Assembly: GCA_031289015.1 (NCBI GenBank)
Contig: JAITQG010000001.1
Coordinates: 1-34,032, forward strand
Direction of reading: 5' to 3'
Origin: Lactobacillaceae bacterium
GTDB lineage: Bacteria; Bacillota; Bacilli; Lactobacillales; Lactobacillaceae
Length of the DNA: 34,032 nt
The position numbers were made by a program, and so were the translations under genes. Below are positions 25,931-33,871 of the stretch, piece by piece. Position 1 is the first letter of the stretch. Every line of letters begins with the position of its first letter. Below the pieces are notes generated by a model that had not been told where the DNA came from, searched no databases, and worked only from the letters and a program-made list of their open reading frames with translations.

Positions 25931-27475
25931 ATGAAATTTAGATATTCAGTTTTATTTGAAACCAGACAACTGCAAAAACTTGAATTGTTACATTTTTTAC
26001 GTAATCAACCATGCTTTACCGCAACCAAGAAACAACTGACCCAGCATCTTGAGTTTTCGGCGACTTCGGTTTTGCAAAAATTAATCGATGAACTATTAGT
26101 CGACATTCACGATGCCTACGCTGAGCACAAAGTGGACTTGCTAGTCACGGATAAAACCGTCGCCTTAACCCAGGAGCATTTCATTAGTTTTGATTTTATG
26201 AAGCATTATTACCTTGAAAATTCATGCAAGTTCCAATTGTTAGATGTGTTTTTACAAGAAAAATGCGCAACTGATTATGATTATTTAACATACCTTGATA
26301 TCTCAGAGAAAAAGTTCTATCAAATTCGTACTGAATTAAAAGAAATTTTGGCCCCACATGACATTAAAATTGACCACAATAAGCTTGTCGGGCCCGAAGC
26401 CAGTATTCGTGCTTATGTTTTTGAGGTTTATTTTCATTTTTTTCACAATCAAATTTTCCCGTTTGATAAAAAATATTATGATCTAGCCTTTTATAAAATC
26501 GATAAAATAAATTATCTCTTCAAAATCGATTTAACCAGCTCACAAAAGTTATCAGTGGCCTACATGTTGAGTATTACTAATCTCAGACTACAACATGGCC
26601 ATATTATCCATGATGAACGTGAAATTTTTAACTTCGAACAGTTATTACGTGACAATTCATTAGGTAATGCCATCTATCAGCAGTTTAAAGAAGATTATGA
26701 TTCTGCATTTTTGTCGCCAGAACAATTTCTTCATGAAACCCAAGCCTTCGTTTTGTTTTTGTATTCAACCAATGTGGTACCTTATCATTACGCCGTCGAT
26801 GAATTTGTTTTACCGATTAAAAACAAAATTCTCAAACTCTTTGATACGGTTCCGAGTGCCTATTTCGCATTTTATGGTGTGCGAATGCCAGAAGAAATCT
26901 ATAACAGTTTTACTGATCAGATGACCGCACCGATTTTGCGCTATATTTTTTATCATCACCAAAATTATGTCCCGGATGAGTTTTTAAAATTGCCCGAATG
27001 GCAGGCACAACACCCAATTACGAGCGTGTTTGTGCTATCCTTGTTGAATCGTTTTTCAAAGATTTTACCAATCACCCAAGATTGCAATACGCGCCAGGAT
27101 ATGTTTGAATACATGTGGCTTGATACGATATTAATTACAGCTGGCCTTTTTGACCCAATAAAAATGCTGCCCGCCGTGAATGTTTACATTGATTTTTCAT
27201 ATGCCTTTGACGCTACGAATTACGTAAAGCGCCGATTACTAAGCTTTAAAAATGTCCCAGTTAATATTATGCAACATTGGGACGCCCAAAAAGCTGATTT
27301 TTACTTTAGTGATTTGTCGATGGAATCGCAGTCAAAGGACACCCATAATATCGTCAGCAACAATTATCAAGCGTTCATTTTACCAAACGAGATTCGCGAA
27401 GATACTTGGTCGTTTATTTCGCAGCAAATGATTAATAAAGTGACGACTAAGTTTTGGGCCCAACAGCATTATTGA
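25931..27475 (+). CDS. Mga/AtxA-like transcriptional regulator 1
   Basis: The 514 residues have the layout of the Mga helix-turn-helix family. N-terminal DNA-binding helices lie at about 10-60 (KKQLTQHLEFSATSVLQKLIDEL). A second HTH around 105-150 contains LDISEKKFYQIRTELKEIL. A long helical PRD-like middle and a C-terminal EIIB-like segment with VNVYIDFSYAFDATNYVKRRL (about 415-435) follow. Mga-type proteins activate surface-protein genes and may be tuned by PTS phosphorylation. The ATG at 25931 has GGGAG 9 nt upstream. It is divergent from the WxL operon and ends in a terminator. Confidence 0.82.
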   Translation: MKFRYSVLFETRQLQKLELLHFLRNQPCFTATKKQLTQHLEFSATSVLQKLIDELLVDIHDAYAEHKVDLLVTDKTVALTQEHFISFDFMKHYYLENSCKFQLLDVFLQEKCATDYDYLTYLDISEKKFYQIRTELKEILAPHDIKIDHNKLVGPEASIRAYVFEVYFHFFHNQIFPFDKKYYDLAFYKIDKINYLFKIDLTSSQKLSVAYMLSITNLRLQHGHIIHDEREIFNFEQLLRDNSLGNAIYQQFKEDYDSAFLSPEQFLHETQAFVLFLYSTNVVPYHYAVDEFVLPIKNKILKLFDTVPSAYFAFYGVRMPEEIYNSFTDQMTAPILRYIFYHHQNYVPDEFLKLPEWQAQHPITSVFVLSLLNRFSKILPITQDCNTRQDMFEYMWLDTILITAGLFDPIKMLPAVNVYIDFSYAFDATNYVKRRLLSFKNVPVNIMQHWDAQKADFYFSDLSMESQSKDTHNIVSNNYQAFILPNEIREDTWSFISQQMINKVTTKFWAQQHY

Positions 27476-27601
27476 GTTTACCTCCTGCATCACCATTTGC
27501 GCCTTCTTCGCGACCTGGATTAAACCAATACGCATCCGACAAAATGTTTACCAGTTGGTCAAAATTACTACAAATTAAAGCTTAATCATATATTTGTGCT
27601 G

Positions 27602-27628
27602 AACCCCGTCAAATTGGCCGGGGTTTTT
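27602..27628 (+). terminator. Terminator of mga-like gene 1
   Basis: AACCCCG pairs with CGGGGTT, followed by TTT, about 125 nt after the stop codon. The stretch between stop and stem shows no other signal. Confidence 0.75.
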
Positions 27629-27646
27629 AGTTGGTCAGCAAAATAG

Positions 27647-27675
27647 TAAACAAACTAACTGATTTTTGATATTAT
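27647..27675 (+). promoter_or_regulatory. Promoter of mga-like gene 2
   Basis: TAAACA (27647-27652), a 17-nt spacer and TATTAT (27670-27675) lie 45 nt before the start codon of the second regulator. It follows the terminator of the first, so the two are separate units. Confidence 0.5.
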
Positions 27676-27719
27676 GAAGTTAAGGACATGTCTAGATTTT
27701 AATCGAAGGAGGCTTATGG

Positions 27720-29201
27720 ATGTATAAATTTTTAGATACACCAGATTATAAAAAGCTGCAGATATTGGCCATCTTGGAAAATAACGCAGATTTAATGGCG
27801 TTAAAAATAATTGGTGAACAACTCGATTTATCAAGTTACCAACTCACTAAATGCATTGAGATGATCGAAGCGGATGTACAACACATCGACACCTATAATG
27901 AACCATTTAAATTAGAAATTAAAAACAAACACATCCGGTTGGTTGACAAACCAGCTTGTTCAATTGTGAATGCGTTTGGCCATTATTACGCTAAAAATTC
28001 CCGGTTTGCGCCGTTCATCAAAAGCTTTTTAGTTGAAGATGTCATCCGGCAACGTGACTTTTTGGAAAATAATTTTATTTCGCAGACCTCTTTTTTTGAA
28101 ATCAAAAATGACTTGGCTGAAAAACTCGGCATGATTGACATTCAAATCTCCCCAAAACTTACTTTGTTTGGCGATGAATTATTTATTCGTTCTTTTTTCT
28201 ACAACTATTATTTAAATTTTCATCAAGATCCAGACTTCCCAATGCCGGCCGATATAAAGGCCAAGACGATCGAATTAATGGACGAGCTGACGGGTGCCCT
28301 AAACATCTCATTAACGCATACCGATCAGATCAAATTAATGTATTATCTATCTGTCTCGGCGCGTCGTTTAGAGCACGAGCATTTCATTGATGAAAATATC
28401 GTAAATCGTAAATCATATAAGAAAAATAAAAACATTTGGCCAGCTGACTTGCTCGACAAAACTTTTACCATCTTGACTAAGCATTACCCAACCATTGCGC
28501 CTGCACATTTAAAAACCGAAGCCAGCGCGTTCTTAAATTGTCTCTATGCTGAAAATATGATGTCGATCAATTTTGAGACACTCCCCCACGATCCTGACTT
28601 AGCCAAATTAATTAACTTGTTTGAGGACAGCGTATCGGCGACTTTCAACTTAGAAAAAATCTTTTACGATGATATTTTCGACGCTGAGTTCCAAGAGAAT
28701 TTGCAACGGTTCTTTTTCCGCTTAGTTAATTATGGTTATCCACAGGCAACTTTATTCGATGTCGAAAACTTAACTTTCTTAGAGACGCAGTATTCTAAAT
28801 TGTTCGCCTTTGCGCATGCTTTTGTGCAACAAATGTATCATGCGCTGCACGGTAAAGTGGCCTTTTTCAAACTTTACCAAGCTGAAATCGCCTATGATTT
28901 ACTATTTTTGTTAATTTCCAATCCAAAAATCGCTTATTTGGCCCAAACCGTACATATCGCCATTGATTTCACGTACGGCAAAGCCTATAACGACTACATC
29001 AAAAAGAATATTATTTCATTGAAATCACTGCGGTTAATCGTCAGTGATCACGTCACTGATGAAACCGACATTTTGATTTCAAATCATGTACCTGATTATG
29101 AAAACGTGTTAAAGCTACAATGGACAAATCCGCCAACCACTAACGATTGGGATGATTTGCGCAATATCTTGTTGACCATTAAGGAAACCAAAAATCTCTA
29201 A
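27720..29201 (+). CDS. Mga/AtxA-like transcriptional regulator 2
   Basis: The 493-residue paralogue of the preceding gene has the same order of parts. An N-terminal HTH contains LKIIGEQLDLSSYQLTKCIE (about 28-47). A second HTH lies around FISQTSFFEIKNDLAEKLG. A helical PRD-like middle shares SVSARRLEHEHFI with SITNLRLQHGHII of regulator 1. The C-terminal segment reads VHIAIDFTYGKAYNDYIKKNI. The identity is low and spread over the full length, so the duplication is old. The ATG at 27720 has AAGGAGG 9 nt upstream; a nearer ATG gives a four-codon frame only. It probably controls the adjacent WxL genes or the secreted array. Confidence 0.8.
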   Translation: MYKFLDTPDYKKLQILAILENNADLMALKIIGEQLDLSSYQLTKCIEMIEADVQHIDTYNEPFKLEIKNKHIRLVDKPACSIVNAFGHYYAKNSRFAPFIKSFLVEDVIRQRDFLENNFISQTSFFEIKNDLAEKLGMIDIQISPKLTLFGDELFIRSFFYNYYLNFHQDPDFPMPADIKAKTIELMDELTGALNISLTHTDQIKLMYYLSVSARRLEHEHFIDENIVNRKSYKKNKNIWPADLLDKTFTILTKHYPTIAPAHLKTEASAFLNCLYAENMMSINFETLPHDPDLAKLINLFEDSVSATFNLEKIFYDDIFDAEFQENLQRFFFRLVNYGYPQATLFDVENLTFLETQYSKLFAFAHAFVQQMYHALHGKVAFFKLYQAEIAYDLLFLLISNPKIAYLAQTVHIAIDFTYGKAYNDYIKKNIISLKSLRLIVSDHVTDETDILISNHVPDYENVLKLQWTNPPTTNDWDDLRNILLTIKETKNL

Positions 29202-29210
29202 GCACCACAC

Positions 29211-29253
29211 AAAAAGCGAACCACTGGTATTTTGCCAAGTGACTCGCTTTTTT
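29211..29253 (+). terminator. Terminator of mga-like gene 2
   Basis: AAAAGCGA pairs with TCGCTTTT, with an inner CCACTGG/CCAAGTG part, followed by six T residues. It lies 11 nt after the stop codon. Confidence 0.85.
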
Positions 29254-29275
29254 GTTATTGCTCCTGTTAATCTCA

Positions 29276-29401
29276 ATGAATTTAAATTACCCGATCAGTC
29301 TGCGCGCTGTGGCTGGGATAAATATTGGTTTCTTCTTAATTGATTTTATTTTTGTAGCGATCTTTGCGCTGCTTGCTCAGCGGCGTGAAACTCCAATCTA
29401 A
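29276..29401 (+). CDS. Possible 41-residue membrane peptide or gene remnant
   Basis: An ATG-to-TAA frame of 41 codons encodes MNLNYPISLRAVAGINIGFF and a further hydrophobic stretch ending LLAQRRETPI. That is one convincing membrane helix with a positively charged end. A 14-bp-stem terminator follows 7 nt later. No ribosome binding site is seen, and a terminator lies just upstream with no clear promoter between. It may be the tail of a decayed transporter gene rather than a live gene. I give it low confidence. Confidence 0.3.
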   Translation: MNLNYPISLRAVAGINIGFFLIDFIFVAIFALLAQRRETPI

Positions 29402-29407
29402 TTTTTA

Positions 29408-29460
29408 AAAGAGTTCAAATGAATGTTGTCAGTAATTGGCACCCATTTGAACTCTTTTTT
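29408..29460. terminator. Strong terminator hairpin
   Basis: A perfect 14-bp stem, AAAGAGTTCAAATG with CATTTGAACTCTTT (29408-29421 and 29444-29457), is followed by TTT on the plus strand and has A/T on the other side. It follows the possible small ORF. No longer plus-strand gene needs it, because mga-like gene 2 already has its own terminator. Confidence 0.85.
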
Positions 29461-29489
29461 GCTATTGATCTAAGGCAATCCCATGGACC

Positions 29490-29520
29490 AAAAAAAAAAC
29501 TGAGGCAATTAGCACCTCAG
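29490..29520 (-). terminator. Terminator of the xyl operon
   Basis: On the minus strand CTGAGG/CCTCAG with a 9-nt loop is followed by ten consecutive T residues. It lies 19 nt after the xylB stop codon. Confidence 0.9.
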
Positions 29521-29539
29521 CGTTTTCAATTATTTAAAA

Positions 29540-31051
29540 TTAATTAGTAGCTGCACGACGGTAATCCATCAACTCGTGTGAAACTTCAGCAGTCGCAGCA
29601 TAGACCTTCTTGTAGATGGCATAAACTTGCTTGTACTTTTCAACATTTTCTGGGTTTGGCGTGTATTCCTTACCAAATGATGCAAAGTTTTCAGCGGCTT
29701 CTTGAACTGATGGGAACCAACCCAAACCAACCGCAGCCAAGATTGCAGCACCCATTCCAGGGCCTTGTTCGTTTTCCAATACGACAACCTTCTTATCAAA
29801 GATGTCAGCTTGGATTTGCAACCACAATGGTGACTTAGCTCCACCACCTGAAGCGATAACAGTGTCAAAGTCGGCACCGGCTTCGTCATAAATTTCAAAG
29901 ATATCCTTGAATGAGAAGATGATTCCTTCCAAGACTGAACGCACGAAATCGTGTTGCTTATGCATTGAGTCAACACCCAACCATGAACCACGGATGTCAC
30001 CGTCAGCATATGGCGTACGTTCCCCAACGATATATGGTGTGAACAACAAACCGTTAGCCCCAACTGTTGACTTACCGGCTGAATCAACCAATGGTGTGAA
30101 GTCGTCATCAGGTGCAAAGGTTGACTTGAACCAATCCAATGAATGCCCAGCTGACAAAGTAACACCCATTGAGTAGTACTTACCAGGAATGGCATGGTTG
30201 AAGAAGTGAATCTTACCCTTGTAATCAACATTAGCGTTATCTTCATACTTCAAGACAACCCCAGAAGTTCCGATTGATGACCAAACCATGTTCGGCTTCA
30301 AGATCGCTGAACCAATGGCACCAGCGGCGTTATCGGCTGCTCCACCAAAGATTTGCGTATCAACTGTCAAACCTGAGAACAATGCATATGATTGTGAAAC
30401 GTTACCAGCATATTCGATTCCTTGGATGATGTCAGGGAAGAATGAAGCTGGCAAATCAAAGGCTTCTTGAACTTCCTTTGACCAAGTTCCAGCTGCAACG
30501 TCCATGGCAACAGTTCCTGACGCATCAGAAATTTCCATGGCCAACTTACCAGTCATCCGGTAACGCACGTAATCCTTAGGCGTAACGAAAGTCGCTGCTT
30601 GTGCAAAAATCTCAGGCTCGTTTTCCTTAACCCACAAGATCTTTGGCAAAGTGAACCCTTCCAAGGCCTTGTTACGCGTAACGTCGATGAATTCAGTGCC
30701 CATCTTGTCAGCGATTTCCTTAGTTTGTGGCGTGGTACGTGTATCATTCCACAAAATAGCTGGGCGCAAAACTTGGTTGTTGTTGTCCAACAAAACCAAA
30801 CCATGCATTTGACCAGAATAAGAAATTCCCTTGATGTCTTCAGGCTTCAAACCGTCATTCAAAATCAAGCGAACGATGGCAACCGTAGCTCCGTTCACCC
30901 AATCTTCAGGGTTTTGTTCTGACCAACCGGGCTTTGGTTGTGACAATGGGTAACTATATGATTGTTGGGCAACGATCTTTCCGGCGCGGTCAACAGCTGA
31001 GACCTTAACGGCGGAAGTACCAAGGTCAACACCTAATACTACTTCACTCAT
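29540..31051 (-). CDS. xylB: Xylulokinase
   Basis: Phosphorylates D-xylulose to xylulose 5-phosphate with ATP. This feeds the phosphoketolase pathway of heterofermentative lactic acid bacteria. The 503 residues show the FGGY-kinase layout: phosphate loop GVDLGTSAVK (7-16), the substrate loop SGQMHG (79-84), WNDTRT, and the catalytic-Asp region GGAADNAAGAIG (about 238). The ATP-site GGGAKSPLW and GPGMGAAILAA are in the C-terminal half. The ATG at 31051 has GAGGAAAA upstream. It lies 104 bp after xylA, separated by a hairpin. Confidence 0.97.
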   Translation of the reverse strand: MSEVVLGVDLGTSAVKVSAVDRAGKIVAQQSYSYPLSQPKPGWSEQNPEDWVNGATVAIVRLILNDGLKPEDIKGISYSGQMHGLVLLDNNNQVLRPAILWNDTRTTPQTKEIADKMGTEFIDVTRNKALEGFTLPKILWVKENEPEIFAQAATFVTPKDYVRYRMTGKLAMEISDASGTVAMDVAAGTWSKEVQEAFDLPASFFPDIIQGIEYAGNVSQSYALFSGLTVDTQIFGGAADNAAGAIGSAILKPNMVWSSIGTSGVVLKYEDNANVDYKGKIHFFNHAIPGKYYSMGVTLSAGHSLDWFKSTFAPDDDFTPLVDSAGKSTVGANGLLFTPYIVGERTPYADGDIRGSWLGVDSMHKQHDFVRSVLEGIIFSFKDIFEIYDEAGADFDTVIASGGGAKSPLWLQIQADIFDKKVVVLENEQGPGMGAAILAAVGLGWFPSVQEAAENFASFGKEYTPNPENVEKYKQVYAIYKKVYAATAEVSHELMDYRRAATN

Positions 31052-31087
31052 TTAATTTTCCTCTATTTTTTGGATTTAACTAAAATG

Positions 31088-31118
31088 AAGGACTGGACTA
31101 GAAACTAGCCCAGCCCTT
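31088..31118 (-). terminator. Hairpin between xylA and xylB (possible attenuator)
   Basis: On the minus strand a 14-bp stem, AAGGGCTGGGCTAG with CTAGTCCAGTCCTT (two G:T pairs), is followed by CATTTTAG. It has only four consecutive T, so it is likely a partial terminator that lowers xylB relative to xylA, or an mRNA-protecting hairpin. Confidence 0.6.
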
Positions 31119-31155
31119 CTGTCATGGTTACCCATGCTTAGTTGAGATTATTTAA

Positions 31156-32541
31156 TTACTTGTTGAAAGTTGATCCCAAAACACTGTAGATGTAGTTGTT
31201 TACAGTTGCCTTGATAGCTTCCAAACGTCCTGATTGAACAGTTGCGAAGATTTCTTCGTTTGACTTGTTCAAGATGTAAGCTTCGAAGTCAGCCAAAGTA
31301 GTCTTACCAGCTTCGAAGTCAGCTCCGATACCTGCATCAAATGATGCGTAACGGTTCTTGTAGATGTTTTCGATGAAGTTGTCTTCAACCATCTTGCTTG
31401 CAACACGGAATCCAGCAGCGTAAACATCCATACCAGCCATGTGAGCATAGAACAAATCTTCAGGCTTGAATGAAGCACGACGAACCTTTGAGTCAAAGTT
31501 CAATCCACCAGTAGGCAATCCACCGTTCTTGATGAATTCGTACATAACGAAAGTAGCTTCGTAGATGTCGTTAGGGAATTCGTCGATGTCCCAACCAGTT
31601 TGCTTGTCACCCATGTTAGCATCCAATGATCCCAACAATCCGGCTTCACGAGCAAAGCGAGCTTCGTGTTCGTAAGTGTGACCAGCCAAGTAAGCGTGGT
31701 TACCTTCCAAGTTCAACTTGAAGTCCTTGTCCAAACCGTATGTCTTCAAGAAGGCGATAGTAGTTTGTACGTCAGTATCGTATTGGTGGTTAGTTGGTTC
31801 CTTTGGCTTTGGTTCGATCAAGAATTGACCAGTGTAACCAATTTCGTTAGCGTAATCCTTAGCCAACTTGAAGAATGAAGCGATGTGATCCAACTCACGC
31901 TTAACGTCAGTGTTCAACAATGATTCGTAACCTTCACGACCACCCCAGAATACGTATGATTCTGAGTTCAAACGCTTAGCAATTTCCAATGAGTGCTTGA
32001 TTTGAGCAGCTGCATAAGCAAATACGTCAGCAAATGGAGTAGTTGCTCCACCAGCCAAGAAACGCTTGTTAGTGAACAATGATGAAGTGTTCCAAAGCAA
32101 CTTCTTGCCAGTTTCTTGCATCTTAACTTCGATACGATCAACAACAGCGTCCAAGTTAGCATTAGTTTCTGCCAAGTTAGCACCTTCTGGAGCCAAATCA
32201 CGATCGTGGAATGCAAAGTACTCTACACCCAACTTGTCCATGAATTCGAACATGTAATCAACCTTAGCGATTGCATGGTCCAAATCAGACATGTCATCTT
32301 CACCGTTAACATCCCATGGACGTTCGGCAGTACCTTCACCAAATGGGTCAACCATGCGTTGGTCCATTGTGTGCCAGTAAGCAACAGAGAACTTCAACCA
32401 TTCCTTCATAGTCTTAGTTTCACCATTAATAGTGAAAGTCTCTTCTGGGTTGTAGAAGTTGAAGCCCTTTGCAGCTTCGAAATCAACACCCTTAGCACCA
32501 CCAAGGAATTCTACCTTAGGAAAGTTAAACAATTCTGACAT
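31156..32541 (-). CDS. xylA: Xylose isomerase
   Basis: Interconverts D-xylose and D-xylulose in the cytoplasm, needing Mg or Mn/Co. The 461 residues belong to the long (class II) form with an N-terminal extension. The catalytic His is in FHDRDLAP (His112). Metal and substrate motifs are FLIEPKPKEPTNHQYDTD, NLEGNHA and the SLDANMGDKQTGWDIDEFP block. The ATG at 32541 has GGAGGA 9 nt upstream. It is the first gene of the xyl operon, transcribed towards xylB, under a promoter with a XylR-type operator. No xylR or xylose transporter lies in the window. Confidence 0.98.
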   Translation of the reverse strand: MSELFNFPKVEFLGGAKGVDFEAAKGFNFYNPEETFTINGETKTMKEWLKFSVAYWHTMDQRMVDPFGEGTAERPWDVNGEDDMSDLDHAIAKVDYMFEFMDKLGVEYFAFHDRDLAPEGANLAETNANLDAVVDRIEVKMQETGKKLLWNTSSLFTNKRFLAGGATTPFADVFAYAAAQIKHSLEIAKRLNSESYVFWGGREGYESLLNTDVKRELDHIASFFKLAKDYANEIGYTGQFLIEPKPKEPTNHQYDTDVQTTIAFLKTYGLDKDFKLNLEGNHAYLAGHTYEHEARFAREAGLLGSLDANMGDKQTGWDIDEFPNDIYEATFVMYEFIKNGGLPTGGLNFDSKVRRASFKPEDLFYAHMAGMDVYAAGFRVASKMVEDNFIENIYKNRYASFDAGIGADFEAGKTTLADFEAYILNKSNEEIFATVQSGRLEAIKATVNNYIYSVLGSTFNK

Positions 32542-32602
32542 TTTGTCATCCTCCGAAATATAATCAAATAATCTAGTAGTCTGAGCTAATTCAAGCTCCT
32601 CA

Positions 32603-32629
32603 GTTGGTTAGTTTATGCAAACAACCAAC
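32603..32629 (-). promoter_or_regulatory. XylR-type operator upstream of xylA
   Basis: A 27-bp imperfect palindrome with arms GTTGGTTAGTTT and AAACAACCAAC around ATGC. One extra A lies in the left arm. Palindromes of the TTAGTTTGTTT type are the known targets of XylR in Firmicutes. It begins 12 nt downstream of the -10, where a bound repressor would block initiation or escape, with xylose as inducer. Confidence 0.7.
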
Positions 32630-32640
32630 GTACAAAATTA

Positions 32641-32669
32641 ATTATAAAGCCCTAACATCCTAAATGCAA
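32641..32669 (-). promoter_or_regulatory. Promoter of the xyl operon
   Basis: On the minus strand TTGCAT (32669-32664), a 17-nt spacer and perfect TATAAT (32646-32641). The leader to the xylA start is about 95 nt and contains the operator. Confidence 0.75.
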
Positions 32670-32705
32670 GCAAGGAAGTTCACTAATTATCCGCTTTGAC
32701 AACAT

Positions 32706-32748
32706 AAAAAGCTCAAATTAGCGTGGTTATCACGTTAACTTGAGCTTT
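32706..32748 (-). terminator. Terminator of the cadD-repressor operon
   Basis: On the minus strand AAAGCTCAA pairs with TTGAGCTTT. The stem is extended inside by TTAACGTG/CACGCTAA and followed by TTTTT. It lies about 55 nt past the repressor stop codon and shields the xyl promoter. Confidence 0.85.
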
Positions 32749-32801
32749 ATTAGATTCTTACTAATTTTAGTCATTTTGTTGACAATGTTACAAAGTGCTT
32801 A

Positions 32802-33164
32802 CTATAAGTCGACTTCCACTGTATGATCAACCGCCGCACCCGTATGATCGCAATTTGCTAGCACATGTTCAGCGTGCTTTAAGAGTTGAGTCATGGTCGA
32901 CATAATGTGTGGATCATCTAATGTGTAATAGATTGACTTGCCCCGGCGCTCTTGTGAAATCAACTGGTGATCGCGCAAGTATTTGAGCGTGTGCGACATT
33001 TGTGATTGTTCAATATCAAGCGCGGTTGATAGTTCAGTCACGTTTAACGTTTGTTGCTCTAAAATGTATAAAATCTGCATCCGTGATGGATTGCCAAGGA
33101 TTTTAGCCATTTTAGCGGCTTCATCGAGTTTAGCCTGGTGAATTAAAGTTAATTTTGTACTCAT
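32802..33164 (-). CDS. ArsR/SmtB-family metal-sensing repressor (CadX/CzrA-like)
   Basis: The 120 residues have a winged helix-turn-helix with recognition helix around VTELSTALDIEQSQMSHTLKYL and wing RRGKSIYYTL. The C-terminal helix carries Asp84, His86, His97 and His100. This is the D-x-H-x10-H-x2-H pattern of the alpha-5 metal site in CzrA/SmtB-type zinc and cobalt sensors. The N-terminal ELCVC cadmium motif of CadC is absent. A tail with Cys105, His107 and His114 could add ligands. It lies 10 bp after cadD with GGGAGA as ribosome binding site, so it autoregulates the pair. Confidence 0.92.
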   Translation of the reverse strand: MSTKLTLIHQAKLDEAAKMAKILGNPSRMQILYILEQQTLNVTELSTALDIEQSQMSHTLKYLRDHQLISQERRGKSIYYTLDDPHIMSTMTQLLKHAEHVLANCDHTGAAVDHTVEVDL

Positions 33165-33174
33165 AGTTGTCTCC

Positions 33175-33789
33175 CTAACCTGTTATAAGCTGCAAAATGT
33201 GTTGGACAGCTCCGGTATCAAATAAAATATACACCCCTAAGGCAACATATACCACAAATTGAATTTTATCACTAAAGCGTTCACAGAATTCATGGACTGG
33301 TTTAATTGTCGAAAACCGGTACGCAGCGTAGTTTACGACGGTCAAAATTAGGATGAACATCGCTAAGATAATCGGAATAAACGCAAAATCAATATTTGAG
33401 AAATATGGGATATAGATGGCCAAATTGTCAGCCCCACACGTGGTGATGGTGATAATAATGACGTTCGTGATGATTTTGATATTATTATTGTTCTGGAATT
33501 GGTCCCCGATGTTTTCGGTTTCATCTTCGTCTACTAATAATGCCCGAATCCCCATTACAATTGGGACGATTCCCAAGAGGCCTAGTAGCCATTCTTGGGG
33601 AACTTGTTGGGCGAAGAAGGCTACTAAGATACTTGCTAGAATTAATAACCCGTTTCCTATGTATGATCCGATAAAGATACTGTTTCGTTGTTTTACGTTA
33701 TAGCAGCCAAAGACTACGAGTAAGACTACGAAATAGTCTGAGGTGGTGCCTATGTATGATAAGAGGCCTTGAATAATTGCTTGCAACAT
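33175..33789 (-). CDS. cadD: CadD-family cadmium resistance transporter
   Basis: The 204-residue membrane protein has five to six hydrophobic segments. The family landmarks are an N-terminal GTTSDYF..LLVVFG helix, the basic loop KQRNSIFIGSYIGNGLL, the acidic DEDETENIG linker and the conserved TITTCGADNLAIYIPYF block. CadD confers cadmium resistance in staphylococci and is usually paired with an ArsR-family repressor, as here. It is first in the operon. The ATG at 33789 has AAAGGAAA upstream. The actual metal cannot be told from sequence, and the repressor's site suggests Zn/Co/Cd. Confidence 0.92.
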   Translation of the reverse strand: MLQAIIQGLLSYIGTTSDYFVVLLVVFGCYNVKQRNSIFIGSYIGNGLLILASILVAFFAQQVPQEWLLGLLGIVPIVMGIRALLVDEDETENIGDQFQNNNNIKIITNVIIITITTCGADNLAIYIPYFSNIDFAFIPIILAMFILILTVVNYAAYRFSTIKPVHEFCERFSDKIQFVVYVALGVYILFDTGAVQHILQLITG

Positions 33790-33813
33790 GGAATGATTTT
33801 CCTTTCATTTGTG

Positions 33814-33836
33814 TCTTTCAACAGTTGTTAAGTATA
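33814..33836 (-). promoter_or_regulatory. Likely cadD promoter -10 and operator region
   Basis: On the minus strand TATACT (33836-33831) can serve as -10. It is followed by a small inverted repeat (AACA-GT-TGTT at about 33819-33828, read on the plus strand), where an ArsR-family repressor could bind. The -35 is poor. Confidence 0.35.
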
Positions 33837-33871
33837 TCATATTTTTAGGGTTCGTATATTACGGGTTTGTG

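Noticed and set aside
27630-27660. A GTTGGT...AAACAAACTAAC pattern in the mga-like gene 2 promoter, similar to the XylR operator before xylA
   Set aside because: The left arm matches poorly and the spacing differs from the xylA operator, so a second XylR site is not supported.
29569-30246. A 225-codon frame inside xylB on the same strand
   Set aside because: It is a shifted frame of a fully intact xylulokinase, with low-complexity translation and no ribosome binding site.
32680-32703. Possible cre site upstream of the xylA promoter (TCAAAGCGGATAAT on the minus strand)
   Set aside because: It has at least four mismatches to the cre consensus and is not palindromic.
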